10,369 bases of DNA, from NCBI GenBank assembly GCA_903891235.1, contig CAITDW010000113.1, positions 1 to 10,369 on the forward strand, written 5' to 3'. Below the pieces are notes generated by a model. It was not told the DNA's origin and did no database searches. It was given only the letters and a program-made list of their open reading frames with translations. The position numbers and the translations under genes are program-made. Below, one piece after another: positions 1 to 6,076 of the stretch (positions are counted from its first letter, which is position 1; each line of letters begins with the position of its first letter). The DNA is from an uncultured Candidatus Saccharibacteria bacterium. Lineage in GTDB: Bacteria; Patescibacteriota; Saccharimonadia; Saccharimonadales; UBA4665.

Positions 1-69
1 CGGGGGCAGGACTCGAACCTGCGACCTCGTGGTTATGAGCCACGCGAGCTGCCGCTGCTCCACCCCGCG
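1..69 (-). tRNA. initiator tRNA-fMet (CAU), 3' end cut by window edge
   Basis: Reading the minus strand from 69, a cloverleaf folds cleanly: acceptor CGCGGGG, D stem GAGC/GCTC, anticodon stem CGTGG/CCACG with loop CTCATAA (anticodon CAU), T stem GCAGG/CCTGC with loop TTCGAGT. Position 1 is C, whose partner (position 72) lies outside the window, and the D stem has the A11-U24 pair; both are marks of bacterial initiator tRNAs. Bases 71-73 and any CCA are off the edge. Unusually, only two of the three consecutive G-C pairs that define initiators are present in the anticodon stem: positions 29-31 read UGG against CCA. A consensus promoter lies upstream. Confidence 0.9.
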
Positions 70-115
70 ATATGGTGGATTTATTTACTTAATCTTTAAA
101 GCAAAATCTAAAATA

Positions 116-144
116 ACTATACACAACAGAGGTAATTTTGTCAA
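116..144 (-). promoter_or_regulatory. Consensus sigma-70-type promoter of the initiator tRNA gene
   Basis: On the minus strand there is a perfect -35 TTGACA (139-144), a 17-base spacer and a -10 TATAGT (116-121). Transcription should start near 109, about 40 bases before the tRNA 5' end. This is one of the two best matches to the housekeeping consensus in the window, as expected for a heavily used tRNA gene. Confidence 0.8.
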
Positions 145-154
145 CGCAGCTTTT

Positions 155-598
155 TTAGTGGTGCATGAAAAAACTTATCCAGGCTTGGAAATTATTTTGC
201 AGTGATGACTTTTCGATAGTTTGAACTTCTGAATCTGTAATCTGATTACCTTTTAAAGGCGCTAGTTGTTTTAGGGCAATGCCTTTTGGGATAATTACTT
301 CTGATTCACCCGATGCTCCCAAACCAAAATTCTGTCTAGCTGAAATTTCTATGAATTGATTTGTGTTTAGATAATTATTTTGCAGTGAAAGATTGTTGTT
401 TTTCAATTTTTGGAGTTGGTTGGATTGGTTAATTTTAGTTATTTTTTTTTGTAGCTTATAATTAGACTGAACTGTCTTAATACCACTCCATGTAACAAGG
501 AAAACTATTGCCAGAAAAACCATTAGAACAATAAATCTAATGTCGCCTAAATTATTCTTCATCTTTTGATAATAGTTGTTTTTTATTTGATCTAACAT
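155..598 (-). CDS. Septum formation initiator family protein (DivIC/FtsB-like)
   Basis: The 147-aa protein has the architecture of DivIC/FtsB, the small bitopic divisome proteins that link FtsL to the septal peptidoglycan machinery. A short basic cytoplasmic N-terminus is followed by one membrane helix (about residues 21-41), a Gln/Asn/Lys-rich coiled coil (about 42-80), and the family's conserved close: E84..AR87-88..FGL91-93 followed by GE97-98. A tail of about 45 residues ends in an aromatic stretch (NNFQAWISFF), longer than FtsB. The start at 598 is supported by a -10 box just upstream; no Shine-Dalgarno sequence is seen. It is transcribed toward the initiator tRNA but is separated from it by that gene's own promoter. 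FtsB and DivIC cannot be told apart from sequence alone; FtsL is less likely given the AR..FG motif. Confidence 0.75.
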   Translation of the reverse strand: MLDQIKNNYYQKMKNNLGDIRFIVLMVFLAIVFLVTWSGIKTVQSNYKLQKKITKINQSNQLQKLKNNNLSLQNNYLNTNQFIEISARQNFGLGASGESEVIIPKGIALKQLAPLKGNQITDSEVQTIEKSSLQNNFQAWISFFMHH

Positions 599-610
599 TT
601 TACATATTTT

Positions 611-621
611 ATTATATACCA
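611..621 (-). promoter_or_regulatory. Extended -10 promoter for the DivIC-like gene
   Basis: The minus strand reads TGGTATATAAT. Either TGG-TATATA (extended -10) or TATAAT (611-616) could act as the -10 box; initiation would fall at about 604-606, only 6-8 bases before the ATG at 598. No good -35 is seen and no ribosome binding site fits in so short a leader. Confidence 0.5.
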
Positions 622-635
622 GATCATAACAAATC

Positions 636-644
636 TGATATACT
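636..644 (+). promoter_or_regulatory. Extended -10 promoter for the downstream CAU tRNA
   Basis: TGA followed by TATACT (639-644) is an extended -10 element with five of six consensus bases in the hexamer. Transcription would begin near 651, about 25 bases before the tRNA at 676. The -35 region is poor. It is back to back with the promoter of the minus-strand division gene. Confidence 0.55.
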
Positions 645-675
645 CTTATCTGTTATAAGGAAAAACCACTCATAA

Positions 676-751
676 GGGGATGTAGCTCAGTGGTTAGAGC
701 AGTCGGCTCATAACCGATTGGTCGCAGGTTCAAATCCTGCCATCCCCACCA
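676..751 (+). tRNA. tRNA with CAU anticodon, probably tRNA-Ile2 (else elongator tRNA-Met), CCA encoded
   Basis: Acceptor GGGGATG/CATCCCC, D stem GCTC/GAGC, anticodon stem GTCGG/CCGAT (G-U at 27-43) with loop CTCATAA, T stem GCAGG/CCTGC with loop TTCAAAT, discriminator A748, and an encoded CCA at 749-751. Position 1 pairs with 72, so it is not an initiator. The arm and variable region (AGAGCAG, CGGCTCATAACCG, then GGTCG) resemble the Bacillus tRNA-Ile2 gene more than its elongator tRNA-Met; in tRNA-Ile2 the C34 is converted to lysidine by TilS to read AUA. The assignment between Ile2 and Met is not certain from sequence alone. Confidence 0.85.
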
Positions 752-817
752 ATATTTAGGCAAGATTTTCTAATTACATATTAAATAAGTAAAAGCTTAC
801 TGAAAATCCTATCTAAT

Positions 818-2635
818 ATGAGCTACAATGACGATAAGATGAATCATGACAATCAATCTTCTTTTAATAGCACTAACGAATTAAATCCGGTAAATCCAGA
901 AACCAATTTACAGCCCGAAAATAATAATCCCAAATCTAGAAAAAAAATATTTATATTAATAACAGTTGCCCTAGCTCTTATAGTCGTTGGTTTAGCGTCC
1001 TACTTATTTATAAGCAATAACAAGAAGCCTACTAGTTCAGTAAAAAAATTATCTACCACACAAAAAACAATCTCTAAACCCGTAAGTTCTCAATTTACCG
1101 CCGTTACGTTAGCCAATGGAGATACTCAAATAAATGATCGAACTTGGTTTAAAAATGCTATAGAAAAACCCATTACAGATTTTACTGTACTTAATAAAAC
1201 TCAGTTATATGAAGATAACTGTTTGGATAATACTTGTGCTAAAACTGAGCCTATCCCAGCATATAAATTTTATGCTATTGGGAAACTTTCTGATGGATCA
1301 GATATTATTTTAGCCTCTTATCAATTTGTAGGACAATTTAATATGCTTTTCTTAAGCAATAATGGTAATAATATAATTTTAGAAAACTATTCTAAGGATT
1401 ATTTTGATCAATTAACTCATAAATTTAATGGTCAGATGGGAATAAATACTAAAATTGATCAAACTATATCCTATCCTGAGCTTAACCTCCCAACTTCAAT
1501 CAATCTTAATGGATCTAATTTTATATTAAATTCTGAAAATAGCCCTGGCTTCTCAGATATTGGTAGTCCAGTGAATAATTCCAGTAAAAAAGTTACTGAT
1601 TACTATAAAACACAGTACGGAGAAGTGTCTCATGAAACAAAACCTGGTTTAGGAAATACTTATCAGGCAGATAGATATTATATTACTGGTTTCGACAAAA
1701 GACCGTACTATTATCAGCCGGCTCCTGCACTTGGAGAATATAAAGCTGGTCAAATTACATTTAGCGACAAGTCAACCAATAAGGATATATTTGATAACGG
1801 ATTCCATGGATGTTCTTTTGGTGGATCATTTTATGACATTGTTCTAGATGATAGTTCTTTATACACAAAAATAGGCATAACGAATGATGGTCAGTCGCTG
1901 TATGAAATGAATAATGCCACAAACAGTGAAATATATATTCAGACCCTTAAAGCCTACAATGATCAAAACTTCAATAATCCGACCAACAAGCAAGTTAGTA
2001 TGCAAGACTTCCTGACTCAACATAGTATTGTTTTCTATAAAAACTCACTTGGTCAATATTCAGCACTATATAATACTTCATATATTGCTGGAGGTGGTTG
2101 TGGTAAACCAGTAATTTACCTATATCCAACAAAAACTACTAAAGTTTCCGTAAAAGTTGATGCTAATATAACGAACTCAATACCAGAATATAATAATGGT
2201 TGGAATGTCATAGCTCAACCTAACGGCACTCTTACCAATAGCGATCATGCTATTTATAGGAATCTTTTTTGGGAAGGGATTGGAAAGAGTTATCCAGATA
2301 TAAGCTCAGGCATCATAGTTAAGCAGGCGGACTTAAAAGATACAGTTGTTCATAACTTAAAAGAGCTAGGCCTAAACAGCCAAGAAAGAACAGACTTCCT
2401 TGAATATTGGTTGCCTAAATTACCCAAAACACCCTATGTCAGACTAACCTGGTTTGGCACCAACCAAGTGAATAAAATCGCACCATTAAAGATAACCCCT
2501 AACCCAGATACAGTTATTAGAATATTCCTAGATTCAGAAGGACTAAACCAGCCAATTGTTATCCCTATAGAAAAATTGGCAGCTATCCCAAGAAAAGGAT
2601 TTACTGTTGTGGAATGGGGTGGACTAATAAAATAA
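818..2635 (+). CDS. Membrane-anchored extracytoplasmic protein with C-terminal KPVIYLYP / LFWEG domain, function unknown
   Basis: The 605-aa protein has a hydrophilic Asn/Pro-rich cytoplasmic N-terminus (1-40), one membrane helix preceded by SRKK (about 44-65), a Ser/Thr/Lys linker (70-95), a middle region (about 96-425) and a C-terminal domain (about 428-605). The last domain starts at CGKPVIYLYP (428-437), contains YNNGWNVIAQPNG, then LFWEG (483-487), and ends in VVEWGG. I recognise this as a conserved domain of surface or secreted hypothetical proteins in Patescibacteria and some Firmicutes; no function is established to my knowledge. Extracytoplasmic cysteines are C135, C140, C332 and C428, suggesting disulfides. 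The gene lies 66 bases after the tRNA. No Shine-Dalgarno sequence precedes 818; Met8 (839) is an alternative start, and a TATCTA box at 810-815 would fit that better. Confidence 0.8.
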   Translation: MSYNDDKMNHDNQSSFNSTNELNPVNPETNLQPENNNPKSRKKIFILITVALALIVVGLASYLFISNNKKPTSSVKKLSTTQKTISKPVSSQFTAVTLANGDTQINDRTWFKNAIEKPITDFTVLNKTQLYEDNCLDNTCAKTEPIPAYKFYAIGKLSDGSDIILASYQFVGQFNMLFLSNNGNNIILENYSKDYFDQLTHKFNGQMGINTKIDQTISYPELNLPTSINLNGSNFILNSENSPGFSDIGSPVNNSSKKVTDYYKTQYGEVSHETKPGLGNTYQADRYYITGFDKRPYYYQPAPALGEYKAGQITFSDKSTNKDIFDNGFHGCSFGGSFYDIVLDDSSLYTKIGITNDGQSLYEMNNATNSEIYIQTLKAYNDQNFNNPTNKQVSMQDFLTQHSIVFYKNSLGQYSALYNTSYIAGGGCGKPVIYLYPTKTTKVSVKVDANITNSIPEYNNGWNVIAQPNGTLTNSDHAIYRNLFWEGIGKSYPDISSGIIVKQADLKDTVVHNLKELGLNSQERTDFLEYWLPKLPKTPYVRLTWFGTNQVNKIAPLKITPNPDTVIRIFLDSEGLNQPIVIPIEKLAAIPRKGFTVVEWGGLIK

Positions 2636-2665
2636 GAAGCATAAGTAATTTGCAATAACTTGCCA

Positions 2666-2671
2666 TATAAT
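2666..2671 (+). promoter_or_regulatory. -10 box (TATAAT) for the gene at 2685
   Basis: A perfect TATAAT lies 13 bases before the ATG at 2685, which puts the expected transcription start at about 2678 and leaves a leader of 6-7 bases with no Shine-Dalgarno sequence. The -35 region at the right distance is poor (a TTGCAA at 2650-2655 is too close). The gap from the previous stop codon is only 49 bases, so read-through from the upstream gene is also possible. Confidence 0.45.
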
Positions 2672-2684
2672 TTATTCTTAGTAT

Positions 2685-3455
2685 ATGGATATAAAACCTT
2701 CTCAACCACAACAACAAAATCAACAAAATATGTATGGGCAGCAGCCAATGAATCAGGCTCAACCTGGTTTTAATACGAACCCAAACATGCAAAATCATGA
2801 TATGAATAGGCAAATGCCAGTTCAGCCAAAAATGAAAAAATCTCATAGATTTATCTTTGGATATATATTTATTGTAATCCTACTGTTAGCTGTTGGTGGA
2901 GTTTACTATTGGCAACACAAATTATTAACAAGTGCTAATTCTCAAAATGCCACATTAAATAGTCAAATTATGACTCAGCAGTCTCAGATTAGTTCTTTAA
3001 ATGATAAATTAAAGGCTTTAAATGCAAAAATATCTACTATTAAAGTGCAAGCTCCAACTGCAGGCGCTACATCTGCAGCAACAACTTTGAGCGTTCCAGA
3101 ACTTGGTATAACTATAAATAACATACCAGTAACTCTCGCTGGCTTAAACTATACTTATGATAAAACAACTAGTAAGGCTACATTTTCCACTACTGGTTTA
3201 ACAACTGCTGATCCAAAGTGTGCTAGCACAGCCGGAACCGGTATTGGTGATCTTAAATCATCTACTGGAACATACTCAATGAACACAACCAAACTGCCTA
3301 CAGGTGAAACATTCATCAAGCAAGTTTCAAACTCTTATCTAGTATCAAATTCATCTGTTACACAATGCTCTACTACAGCAGTAGTTAATACGACACAAGC
3401 AGCTCAAGCAAAACTCTTTCAAACACTCATTAGTACTTCCGGAAATATAAAATAG
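2685..3455 (+). CDS. Single-pass membrane protein with Gln/Asn/Met-rich N-terminus and coiled coil, function unknown
   Basis: The 256-aa protein has a low-complexity Gln/Asn/Pro/Met-rich cytoplasmic segment (1-50), a membrane helix (about 56-75) after MKKSHR, a coiled-coil stretch with heptad-like Leu/Ile spacing (about 84-120), an Ala/Thr-rich linker (122-135), and a C-terminal extracytoplasmic domain (about 136-256) starting SVPELGITI. That domain has two cysteines, C179 and C228, likely a disulfide, and is rich in Ser/Thr/Ala. The domain resembles hypothetical proteins I associate with Saccharibacteria; I cannot assign a function. It follows the gene at 818-2635 on the same strand with the same topology (disordered inside, one helix, cysteine-containing outside), so the two may form one envelope module. 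It ends convergently, 9 bases from the stop of the minus-strand operon. Confidence 0.75.
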   Translation: MDIKPSQPQQQNQQNMYGQQPMNQAQPGFNTNPNMQNHDMNRQMPVQPKMKKSHRFIFGYIFIVILLLAVGGVYYWQHKLLTSANSQNATLNSQIMTQQSQISSLNDKLKALNAKISTIKVQAPTAGATSAATTLSVPELGITINNIPVTLAGLNYTYDKTTSKATFSTTGLTTADPKCASTAGTGIGDLKSSTGTYSMNTTKLPTGETFIKQVSNSYLVSNSSVTQCSTTAVVNTTQAAQAKLFQTLISTSGNIK

Positions 3456-3464
3456 ATTAATAAT

Positions 3465-4004
3465 TTATCTATAAAACACTAACAAGAATAAGCTAAATAT
3501 TAGTAGAATAATTCCCTCAAAAAAACTTATTAAGGATATTGGAATTCTTAAGTTATTATCTAAACAAGCAAACATTGACTGTAGATTATGAGATCTTTGT
3601 TTTAAGACAGAGTATATAATTTGGCTAGAAAAAATAATTGTTAATAAATAGATAGAAATGGATCCATTTGTTAATAGAAGATTAGCGCCAATTGTGACTT
3701 CTATAAATGGATAAATATAGGGCCAGGGTTTGAATTTTATAGCTATAATGTCATATAAAGAAAATATTTTAATGAATTCTTCATATCGAAACATCTTATA
3801 TGCTGCAGAAAAAATAAGTAATATGGCCATAAAATCCTGCCAAAGATATTTAAGTCCCCATCCTCTACTAAAGGTTATTAGTCCACTGATCAACAGAAAA
3901 GACAAAACAATTCCTAGAGCTTTTTTGTATTCTTTTCCAGTATCGTTGGGATAAATAAAATTATGCTTATTGCTTAGAGATTTTCTTGGTCGATCCATAA
4001 GCAT
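3465..4004 (-). CDS. MauE/DoxX-like polytopic membrane protein
   Basis: The 179-aa protein has about five hydrophobic segments (about 28-45, 57-72, 95-112, 116-133, 157-177). The arrangement KMFRYEEFIK (70-79), YDIIA (84-88), then YPFIEVTIGANLL (98-110), followed by a late FACLDN before the last helix, matches the MauE/DoxX redox-associated membrane family, members of which support disulfide formation in periplasmic proteins. Family members I recall have two cysteines at the late motif (CACLG-like); here C147 is the only cysteine in the protein, so thiol chemistry may be lost or changed. It is the last gene of a four-gene operon; its ATG overlaps the Dus stop codon by one base (TAATG), implying translational coupling. 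A second ATG at codon 3 is possible. Confidence 0.6.
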   Translation of the reverse strand: MLMDRPRKSLSNKHNFIYPNDTGKEYKKALGIVLSFLLISGLITFSRGWGLKYLWQDFMAILLIFSAAYKMFRYEEFIKIFSLYDIIAIKFKPWPYIYPFIEVTIGANLLLTNGSISIYLLTIIFSSQIIYSVLKQRSHNLQSMFACLDNNLRIPISLISFFEGIILLIFSLFLLVFYR

Positions 4005-4948
4005 TATTGTATCAAATACTTATCTAACTTAGTTATTAATTCTTTTGCTGAGGAGCTTAGCATAAGTTCTTGCCTAAACTCTTTCGCCCCATCAAAACCT
4101 TCAATATATACTTTGCAGAATTTATTTAGAACATTAATTTGCCTACTATCGCCCCAGGTTTTACTATAAAGTTTTATATGTTTTTTAAATAATTCTATTT
4201 TTTGTTTGACTGTATATTTCTGCCATATGTCCTTAACTTCACTAAATACAAATGGGTTTTGAAAAATTGCTCTACCAATCATCACTCCATCAAGATTATA
4301 TTTTTCTACTAGCTCATTACCATGATCTCGATTCGTTATATCACCATTCAAAATAATCTTAGTCTTTGGAGATATTTTATCCCTTAACTGAACAACTTTT
4401 TCTATGGCGTCCCACCTGGCTGGTACCTTACTCATGTCACGAACTGTTCTTGCATGTATTGTGAGTAAGTCTAAATCGTGTTCAAGTAAAAATTCAATCC
4501 ATGAATAATCAATTGAGTTTTTACCTAATCTGGTTTTAACACTCAAAGGGAGTCTGCCCTTTAATCCTGATTTAGTTGCTTGGATTATTTCAGATGCTAA
4601 CTCTCTATTGTCTATTAACGCACTACAACAACCATTTTTAGTTACAGTCTTAGCCGGGCAACCCATATTAATATCCACCCCACTAAATCCTAATGCAACT
4701 AGTTCATTAGCTGTTTTTTTATAATTTGCAGGTACCCTTCCCCAAATCTGCGCAACAATAGGTAATTCTTTTTTAGAATATTTAAGTTTTTTAATTACAT
4801 GATCTCGACCTGGGCTTTGTATACCATCAACATTACAAAATTCAGTATAAAAAACATCTGGTCTTGACAGATCATTAATGATTTGTCGAAAAACAGTATC
4901 CGTCACATCATCCATTGGAGCTAGTATGAAAATTGGTTTTTTAATCAT
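4004..4948 (-). CDS. dus: tRNA-dihydrouridine synthase (Dus family)
   Basis: The 314-aa flavoenzyme reduces uridine to dihydrouridine in tRNA D-loops using FMN and NAD(P)H in the cytoplasm. Seen in order: the N-terminal APMDDVTD (10-17), the catalytic-cysteine motif NMGCPAK (94-100, Cys97), the FMN-contacting SVKTRLG (136-142), IHARTVRD (164-171), NGDI (201-204) and GVMIGRA (221-227), then a C-terminal helical domain. Length is normal for the family. The sequence after the active site reads NGCCSALI where many relatives have a small-residue AGSALL-type motif, so two extra cysteines sit beside the catalytic loop. The subfamily (DusA, B or C) cannot be fixed. The start codon overlaps the upstream gene's end by 8 bases (ATGATTAA), so translation is probably coupled. 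Confidence 0.93.
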   Translation of the reverse strand: MIKKPIFILAPMDDVTDTVFRQIINDLSRPDVFYTEFCNVDGIQSPGRDHVIKKLKYSKKELPIVAQIWGRVPANYKKTANELVALGFSGVDINMGCPAKTVTKNGCCSALIDNRELASEIIQATKSGLKGRLPLSVKTRLGKNSIDYSWIEFLLEHDLDLLTIHARTVRDMSKVPARWDAIEKVVQLRDKISPKTKIILNGDITNRDHGNELVEKYNLDGVMIGRAIFQNPFVFSEVKDIWQKYTVKQKIELFKKHIKLYSKTWGDSRQINVLNKFCKVYIEGFDGAKEFRQELMLSSSAKELITKLDKYLIQ

Positions 4949-5735
4949 TTATAATTCTATTGATGCTGTTTACTCGGTCGTTAACTAGAGCTTGTTTGCG
5001 AAGTAACCATGATCTATTAACGCCCATTAAATTTCTGAAATATGTTATATGTTGATTATCCTCTGTTTCAAAAAAAATTCTTCTGAAGGTGGTAGTTCTA
5101 GCTAAATCTTGCTGTTCATCGGTCCAATTTTTTTGACTTTTGAGTGCGCTAAACATATCTTCGATGACATGATTCAAAATCCAACCCATATCTAATCTCA
5201 TTCTCATTTCTCTACCCCTAGCTAAACCTGGGTATTTAGTTGCTTCAATTAATCTATTTATTTTTTTTATATCAGGGATGATGCTACCTTCTCTGTAGTC
5301 GATCATTGCGCCTAGCTTATTCTCGTATGCATATATAGCTGCTCTTTCTCCAGCAGCGAATCTATCATCTGGATTATCTAATGGCTGGGCCGTAAGAGTT
5401 CTACTAATTGCTATATTGCCTAGTGCTCTAGGATTAAGACTACGAAGTATTAGGTTATATTCAAGGGGTGTCACCGCAACATTGACTAACCTTTGTTGCC
5501 GAGGGTCAATGTGATCATCATAATATGACAAGCTAAATTTTTTGTTTAGTGGAGCTGCTTTAAAGTTATAAAGTCGAGCAGCGTATTTATCTGGATCGGC
5601 ATAAGGCAAATTTTCTGGATTTACCCGATAATCTTCTTCTGCTATATCCCAATATTCAGGCTTCAATGCTCTGGATATTGAATTAGGAGAATTTAAATCT
5701 ATATCAGTAGCACTATTATTAAATTTTTCAGACAT
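4941..5735 (-). CDS. Conserved-looking soluble protein of unknown function, operon with Dus
   Basis: The 264-aa protein has no signal peptide, membrane helix or cysteine, so it should be cytoplasmic. It is rich in Arg, Asn and Asp. The N-terminal 60 residues are acidic and contain PEYWDIAEEDYR (26-37); the middle has YDDHIDPRQQRLVNV (72-86) and DRFAAGERAAIYAYENKLGA (124-143); the C-terminal half is helical with several basic Arg clusters such as ARGREMRMRLDMGW (172-185). I do not recognise the family. It sits 6 bases after the preceding small gene and overlaps dus by 8 bases, so the three are made together; a role linked to RNA or translation is only a guess from that context. No Shine-Dalgarno sequence is visible before the ATG. 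Confidence 0.75.
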   Translation of the reverse strand: MSEKFNNSATDIDLNSPNSISRALKPEYWDIAEEDYRVNPENLPYADPDKYAARLYNFKAAPLNKKFSLSYYDDHIDPRQQRLVNVAVTPLEYNLILRSLNPRALGNIAISRTLTAQPLDNPDDRFAAGERAAIYAYENKLGAMIDYREGSIIPDIKKINRLIEATKYPGLARGREMRMRLDMGWILNHVIEDMFSALKSQKNWTDEQQDLARTTTFRRIFFETEDNQHITYFRNLMGVNRSWLLRKQALVNDRVNSINRIIND

Positions 5736-5741
5736 AAATTT

Positions 5742-6038
5742 CTACTTAAAGTAATTAGGATCGATAACCTGCTTATTTGTACGAGATAAATGATCATCAA
5801 GATGTTTGTAGTAGGCTTCAACCTGAGAATCACCCTTTCTGACTGTATTTACTGCGATAGATTCATCCAGTGCCTTAAATCCAAGTATCGATTTAATTCT
5901 TGCAGTAGTTTCTTCAGAAGGATCCCCAAAACCAATATCTATGGCAATTTCTTTTTTCATGCCATCAGTTTCTCCACCGATTTGATGATTGCGAATATTT
6001 TCGTTATGAACTATGTTGAGATTTCTTTGGCTTTCCAT
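5742..6038 (-). CDS. Small unknown protein, first gene of the dus operon
   Basis: The 98-aa hydrophilic protein has no cysteine, signal peptide or membrane segment. An Asn/His-rich N-terminus (1-26) is followed by MKKEIAIDIGFGDPSEETTA (27-46), a short helix-like stretch around ARIKSILGFKAL (46-57), and a charged C-terminus ending DPNYFK. I do not recognise it. The start at 6038 rather than Met27 is favoured because a full promoter ends only a few bases upstream, giving an almost leaderless message; Met27 would still be a valid start in a homologue comparison. The stop codon TAG is 6 bases from the next ATG. As the promoter-proximal gene of a cassette with an unknown 264-aa protein and Dus, it may work with the 264-aa protein. 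Confidence 0.7.
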   Translation of the reverse strand: MESQRNLNIVHNENIRNHQIGGETDGMKKEIAIDIGFGDPSEETTARIKSILGFKALDESIAVNTVRKGDSQVEAYYKHLDDHLSRTNKQVIDPNYFK

Positions 6039-6047
6039 AATGATTAT

Positions 6048-6076
6048 ATTATATCACGTTCAAGCTTATTTGTCTA
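6048..6076 (-). promoter_or_regulatory. Promoter of the four-gene dus operon, near-leaderless
   Basis: The minus strand has -35 TAGACA (6071-6076, five of six consensus bases), a 17-base spacer, and -10 TATAAT (6048-6053) preceded by TGA, making it an extended -10 too. A second, overlapping TATAAT follows at 6043-6048. Initiation from the first box falls near 6041, two to three bases before the ATG at 6038. The -35 box overlaps the stop codon of the ABC permease gene. Confidence 0.7.

Noticed and set aside
788..802. Inverted repeat AGTAA/TTACT after the CAU tRNA as its terminator
   Set aside because: Only five A-T-rich pairs with a four-base loop and no T tract; the end of the tRNA transcript is not evident.
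2434..2846. Two overlapping minus-strand open frames across the junction of the first two plus-strand surface-protein genes
   Set aside because: They lie opposite well-supported coding sequence, have no start signals, and give biased translations (Leu/Ile/His-rich) typical of antisense frames.
3452..3472. AT-only hairpin ATAGAT/ATCTAT between the convergent ends at 3455 and 3465 as a bidirectional terminator
   Set aside because: A 6-bp stem of only A-T pairs is too weak, and no T tract follows it closely; such repeats are expected by chance in this composition.
3730..3954. Plus-strand open frame of 74 codons inside the MauE/DoxX-like gene
   Set aside because: Antisense to a membrane protein with clear family features; no promoter or ribosome binding site.
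5735..5742. The 98-aa and 264-aa unknown genes as a toxin-antitoxin pair
   Set aside because: The small-then-larger layout is suggestive, but neither protein shows a toxin or DNA-binding antitoxin motif and the operon continues into dus.
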